A stretch of 38,877 nucleotides of DNA, from NCBI GenBank assembly GCA_937897325.1, contig CALCOY010000045.1:1-38877 (forward strand), read 5' to 3'. This document shows positions 35,130 to 38,877 of this stretch, one piece after another. Position 1 is the first letter of the stretch. Each line of letters begins with the position of its first letter. Made by a program: the position numbers and the translations under genes. This stretch comes from an uncultured Shimia sp. (GTDB taxonomy: Bacteria; Pseudomonadota; Alphaproteobacteria; Rhodobacterales; Rhodobacteraceae). The notes beneath the pieces were generated by a model. It did not search any database. It was not told where the DNA came from and worked only from the letters and a program-made list of their open reading frames with translations.

Positions 35130-35899
35130 ATCTGAATCTCCACCGCCGGGACGCTCAAGGTCTGGGCCATGCTCGTGTTCGCCGGGACAAGTGCCATGAG
35201 GCTCTCAAACGCCTGGATCGACAGGTTTACATGTGCCTGAAAAACGGTTTGCGCCGCCGACACGTTCCTCGACAAAGCAACTTGATAAAGGTCGTCATGA
35301 GGACTCATTGCAACGGCGGTCGCATATGCTTCAGCCGCCTTTGGGGCCGCGTCCGGATGACTATTGTGAAGATCCCGCAGACCGATCTGGATGAATTTCT
35401 GATAGCGTCCCAGTTGGTCGGCCAGTTGTCTTTGGAAACGCTGCATCCAAGGCGACTGCCGTCCTGCGATCAGGGCATCATGGAAGGCGGCGTGCCGCCT
35501 GTTCCAGCGATCGAGGTCATCTTGTGTGCCCAGGACCGAAACTGGAGAAGCCGCTAAAAGATGGTGGTAGGCACCGATAATCGCCGCCTCCCATGCATCA
35601 TCTCCAATGCGGATTGCCTGTAGGAACAACTCTCCCTCGATTGTGCTTCGGCTGCGCTCAATATCCAGCAGGTCGTCCAGCGACAAGTTGGCAACGCGAA
35701 ACCCCTTATTGTGTTCAATGAACACCAGTTTGTCGATGCTGAGCCGGTTGAGGCATTCGCGGATCGGTGTCACGCCAATACCGTATCGACAAGACAGGGC
35801 AGGCAAGCGCAAGGCGCTGCCCGGGAGGAGGTCGAGCGACAGAATGTCCGACCGCATGCGGACGTAGAGAGCATCTGATTTTGATGGGGTATGGACCAT
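35126..35899 (-). CDS. GntR-family regulator (FCD type) of the kynurenine operon
   Basis: About 257 residues. The N-terminal winged helix ([20 protein letters not shown], then [19 protein letters not shown]) is followed by an FCD ligand-binding domain with ARG-free metal-type pattern: [17 protein letters not shown] (Asp, His) and a late [11 protein letters not shown] (His). It probably senses tryptophan, kynurenine or anthranilate. ATG 35899 has AAAGG 7 bases upstream; ATGs at 35917 and 35932 are alternatives. Being the first gene of the operon, it most likely autoregulates through the palindromes just upstream. Confidence 0.88.
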   Translation of the reverse strand: MVHTPSKSDALYVRMRSDILSLDLLPGSALRLPALSCRYGIGVTPIRECLNRLSIDKLVFIEHNKGFRVANLSLDDLLDIERSRSTIEGELFLQAIRIGDDAWEAAIIGAYHHLLAASPVSVLGTQDDLDRWNRRHAAFHDALIAGRQSPWMQRFQRQLADQLGRYQKFIQIGLRDLHNSHPDAAPKAAEAYATAVAMSPHDDLYQVALSRNVSAAQTVFQAHVNLSIQAFESLMALVPANTSMAQTLSVPAVEIQI

Positions 35900-35911
35900 G
35901 GCGCTGCCTTT

Positions 35912-35959
35912 GCACATAAATATACCATCCATATGTGCTTCTGTAAATCATATATGATT
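35912..35959. promoter_or_regulatory. Two palindromes upstream of the kyn operon (candidate GntR operator)
   Basis: A perfect 14-bp palindrome AATCATATATGATT (35946-35959) and a 7-bp inverted repeat GCACATA (35912-35918) / TATGTGC (35932-35938) lie within 60 bases upstream of the regulator's start. GntR dimers bind such AT-centred dyads. They are the only strong symmetries in the leader. Confidence 0.55.
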
Positions 35960-36971
35960 GTAGATTTCATCTACGCTGAGCGGTCATGGTTTAGTGTCCG
36001 CGTGATCTCTGTTTTTTTACTACAGGCTGTAGCGCGTCGGAGATAGGTGGTGTCTGAGGTTATCGCCGCGCGCAGGCTGTCCAAACCCGTCTAGTTCTCC
36101 TCTAACGGCTTGACCCAGTAGTGAACTCTGGAGGTTCACCTCTGTCAGTTGAGGTATGAAAGGAGCACTTGTCCCTAGGTGGCGAAGAAATGCAAAGTTC
36201 TATGGGAACGAGGGATGTGCTTGCATCGAGTTGAGCGCGCGATTTTGGCGGGTCTATGCCAAGACTACGATTTGGGGATCTGAGTGAAACTGTTCGATAT
36301 TCTAGATATTTAACGAACCAAATCCACCATTGCCGAGGTCAGCGCATATTAGAGTCGGTCAAACCGGCCAAGACAAAACAATCTCAATTGTAGTTTTGCA
36401 AACCCTTTGGCTTTGACAGGCCCTAATCGGTCAGAACGTCCACGATGGGTTCCTTGCGCTTGCCACTCATGAATATGCACTCTGAACAGATCGGCTGAAG
36501 GCGGGCAGTTCGCAAGTGCGCGAGGCGCCAGGTTCCAAACTGAACCAATGCCGAAAAGAGGTCTGATCGGAATTGTTCGTATCGTTCACTGGAATGCTAG
36601 TGTCGAAACCCAACGGGTGAGTTGCAGGATTTGCGGCAAAAGTAAGGCATAGCGCGATTTTCCGCCGGTTCGCGAGGTATGAAAGCGGGCGCTTTGCCTT
36701 GCCAACTGGCGACATTCATGGGCCAGAAAATTCTTTGATGCCGATTTCGAAACACCCCCATTTTGACATAAGCGGACTTTTGTATCTCCATTCGGCGGCA
36801 TTATGCCAAAAGCAATGTATGCATTGTTGTTGGCGCAGAAATCTCGTTGAAAGATACAAGCAGGGAAATCGATGAGCGCGTAACACTGTCTTTCGGACAT
36901 AACTGCGGGTCTTCCTCCCGAACGCAAAGGAAGACGTGAACAAAAGTGCGCATCGCGCAGCGAGAGGACAA
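35960..36971. other. About 1 kb without a supported gene
   Basis: Lower GC content and stops in all frames; none of the short open frames looks like a protein. A MerR-type promoter-like string, TTGACC followed 19 bases later by TTCACC with a bulged CCAG/CTGG dyad, occurs at 36110-36140 but has no gene after it. The stretch separates the kyn operon from the modular surface-protein gene and probably holds its promoter and eroded sequence. Confidence 0.5.
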
Positions 36972-38877
36972 ATGGAAAGTGACGGTATGAATATGTATCA
37001 GAACAACGATCTTGGCACTGGCGCAAATGCATCTGGCGATGGACAGACCTACGCCGTCGGATCGACTGATGTGATCACGGGTTTTGATCCATCCAAAGAC
37101 GTTTTGGATTTGGGAACGGATTCCATCCACAATCAGATTGGGGTCGATACAGCCGAAGGCTTTGCGATGCTGCACATGTTCGACGGCAGCAAATCAACCT
37201 TGCTGGAGGGCGTCTATCTCAAGGATTTATCGGCCGGGAACTTTGCGCCCATCGCCGACGCACATCTGCAGCAGGACCTGAGCGCGGCGCTGGCTTATGA
37301 AAACGGCACTGGCCTGGTCCGCGGGAACACCGTCTACGTTCGTTCCCACGAGGCGGGGCTGGAAGAGGTCGTCGACTTCAACCCGGCGACTGACAAGATA
37401 AGCATGTTTTATCTTAGTGTCCGAGGCGACCAGAAACTGAACTTCGTGGCCGAGGATACAGCCGAAGGCGCGCGCTTTTTCAGCCCGATCACTGGGCAAA
37501 GCCTCACGTTGAGGGGCGTCTCAATGACCGAGCTGGACAGTTCCCATTTTGAATGGCGCGCAAACCAGCTTGAAGACAATGTTGCGGGCCGGATGGGACT
37601 GGCGGATGAGATTGCAGGTTTCACCTACGAAAACATCTACAGCGGCAAGAGCGTCGCGATGGCCGGTTTAGTGGACCGTGCACCCTATCACAGTCAGCCC
37701 GAATACACCGGCACGCCGATTGCGGGTGGTTCGGGTGGTGATACCGGCGGCGAAGGCACGGGGGACGACACCGGTGGCAGTGACAATGATGCGCCGATAG
37801 GTGTCACAGTCACAGTCACAGGCGGTTCGGTGACAGAAGGCGATCCGGGCATGCCACACATGCACGGGGATGGCACATCCCATACACATGATGATGGGCA
37901 TCGCTACATCGTCTTTAACGTCTCTCTTGATGCGCCCGCCGCTGAAGAGTTGACGCTGAACTACGCAACTACAGATGGTCTGGCGGTCGCTGACGCAACC
38001 AATAGCGTCGCATGGGACTACCACGAAAAGACCGGCACGCTCGTATTCGCGCCGGGCGAACAGACGAAGGCTGTCTCGGTTGCGGTGCATCCTGACGACC
38101 TTGTCGAACTGACCGAAACGTTCACCTTAAAGGTGTCAGGTGAGAACATCACGGGTGATCTGGTCGCGACGGGTATTATCTACGACAACGATAAAGCGGA
38201 CCCAACAGATGGCGACATGGGGGGTGGCGACACCGGCGGCGACGGCGCACCGAATAGCGGAGCCTTCGTGCCAAGTATCGCATCCCAATGGGGGGAGGGC
38301 TTTGTTGTCGAGACGACATTCACTCCGACCGAAGCTGTTGACGGCTGGACAGTGCAAATGCGCATTCCGGGCGAGATCACGAACATCTGGAATGCCGATA
38401 TCGTCTCTCGGGACGGAGATGTCTACACACTGACATCCAAGACCTACAACGCCAGTGTGGCGGCTGGACAGTCCATCGGTTTCGGCTTCCAGGTTGCTGG
38501 GCCCGACACCTCCATCACGGTCATCGGCCAGGACAGCGGAGGTGGAGACCCCGGTGGCGATATGGGCGACGGCGGTGACATGGGCAGCGATACCGGTGGC
38601 GACCATGGCGGCGGCGATATGGGCGATGGCGGCGATACGGGTGGCGACGGCTCACCAAGTGCTGGCGCCTTCTCCCCCAGCATCTCGTCCCAATGGGGGT
38701 CTGGTTACAATGTCGAAACGACCTTTGCCCCGGAAGAAGCCGTTGACGGCTGGACAGTGCAAATGCGCATTCCCGGCGAGATCGTGAACATCTGGAATGC
38801 TGACATCGTCTCTCAGGACGGGGATGTCTACACGCTGACGTCCAAAGACTACAATGCGAAGTTGGCAGCAGGACAAG
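36972..38877 (+). CDS. Large modular Calx-beta/CBM2 protein, 5' part (runs off window)
   Basis: At least 635 residues, open at the right edge. Order: a duplicated module of about 70 residues (VITGFDPSKDVLDLG...DTAEG...LLEGVYLKDL, about 34-95; VVDFNPATDKISMFY...DTAEG...LTLRGVSMTEL, about 133-195); a Gly/Asp linker; a Calx-beta domain (about 273-406) with a His-rich insertion (MPHMHGDGTSHTHDDGH); then two CBM2-type carbohydrate-binding modules (about 426-511 and 561-edge) with DGWTVQMRIPGEI, NIWNADIVS and AAGQ, separated by Gly/Asp/Met linkers. No N-terminal signal peptide is seen, so type I secretion through a C-terminal signal beyond the edge is likely. ATG 36972 follows AGAGG closely; 36987 and 36993 are alternatives. 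A catalytic domain such as a glycosidase may lie downstream. Confidence 0.85.
   Translation, partial: MESDGMNMYQNNDLGTGANASGDGQTYAVGSTDVITGFDPSKDVLDLGTDSIHNQIGVDTAEGFAMLHMFDGSKSTLLEGVYLKDLSAGNFAPIADAHLQQDLSAALAYENGTGLVRGNTVYVRSHEAGLEEVVDFNPATDKISMFYLSVRGDQKLNFVAEDTAEGARFFSPITGQSLTLRGVSMTELDSSHFEWRANQLEDNVAGRMGLADEIAGFTYENIYSGKSVAMAGLVDRAPYHSQPEYTGTPIAGGSGGDTGGEGTGDDTGGSDNDAPIGVTVTVTGGSVTEGDPGMPHMHGDGTSHTHDDGHRYIVFNVSLDAPAAEELTLNYATTDGLAVADATNSVAWDYHEKTGTLVFAPGEQTKAVSVAVHPDDLVELTETFTLKVSGENITGDLVATGIIYDNDKADPTDGDMGGGDTGGDGAPNSGAFVPSIASQWGEGFVVETTFTPTEAVDGWTVQMRIPGEITNIWNADIVSRDGDVYTLTSKTYNASVAAGQSIGFGFQVAGPDTSITVIGQDSGGGDPGGDMGDGGDMGSDTGGDHGGGDMGDGGDTGGDGSPSAGAFSPSISSQWGSGYNVETTFAPEEAVDGWTVQMRIPGEIVNIWNADIVSQDGDVYTLTSKDYNAKLAAGQ
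38218..38877 (+). repeat. Tandem CBM2 module duplication, period 405 bp
   Basis: The unit beginning with the Gly/Asp linker at 38218 recurs at 38623, exactly 405 bases (135 codons) later. Within it, the bases from 38337 and from 38742 coding for VDGWTVQMRIPGEI are almost identical, while flanks differ at many third positions. The second copy is cut by the window end, so more copies may follow. Confidence 0.85.

Noticed and set aside
36110-36140. MerR-type promoter-like sequence (TTGACC, 19-base spacing, bulged CCAG/CTGG dyad)
   Set aside because: The -10 position is poor, the dyad is imperfect and no metal-resistance gene follows; at most a relic.

Overview
The window looks like a chromosomal segment of a marine alphaproteobacterium, most likely a member of the Rhodobacterales (Roseobacter type). 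This is inferred from the moderately high GC content, tightly packed short operons with ATGA/TAATG overlaps, and the protein families present. No rRNA, tRNA or CRISPR array was recognised, so the assignment rests on protein character only.

Layout. 1-3.9 kb: a small unknown protein, a cold-shock protein, an ArsC/Spx-like thioredoxin-fold protein and a complete bufferin-type copper-peptide operon (precursor BufA, MNIO enzyme BufB, partner BufC, DoxX membrane protein). 3.9-7.1 kb: thrS and an MFS exporter. 7.2-12.7 kb: a small conserved-looking protein, a MAPEG/ArsR-SRPBCC pair, a creatininase/hydrolase/histidine-phosphatase operon, an M15-like peptidase and a Cys-nucleophile alpha/beta hydrolase. 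13.1-22.8 kb: a catabolic island with an enolase-superfamily enzyme, a divergent MocR regulator, a PotD/A/B/C-type ABC importer, a GMC oxidoreductase and a glycine/D-amino-acid-type flavin oxidase. 23.1-32.3 kb: a metal-homeostasis island with NicO and DUF1007, a decaying COG0523/DUF1826/ADH operon, and znuA divergent from zur-znuC-znuB. 32.6-32.9 kb: an IS5-type transposase relic. 33.1-35.9 kb: a GntR-kynA-kynU tryptophan-degradation operon. From 36.97 kb to the window edge: the 5' part of a large modular protein with Calx-beta and CBM2-type repeats.

How the genes work together. The zinc island is the most informative part. Two Zur-box-like dyads (30241-30258 and 29073-29090) point to one zinc-starvation regulon: high-affinity uptake (ZnuABC), a GTP-dependent zinc chaperone (COG0523) and accessory genes. 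In the second operon only one COG0523 gene is intact. Its upstream paralogue has a Walker-A Lys-to-Glu change, a frameshift and stop codons. The DUF1826 gene carries a TGA where the family has Trp. The class III ADH-like gene has a frameshift, a 9-bp duplication and no structural-zinc cysteines. This is a Zur-controlled operon caught while eroding.

The MocR island looks like a self-contained uptake and oxidation route for an unidentified amine- or polyol-like compound. Shared half-sites lie upstream of mocR and upstream of the transporter operon. The bufferin operon has two tandem 14-bp dyads upstream of the precursor gene and a strong hairpin between precursor and enzyme genes, as expected where the peptide must be made in excess. 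All functional links are inferences from sequence and context; no search was run.
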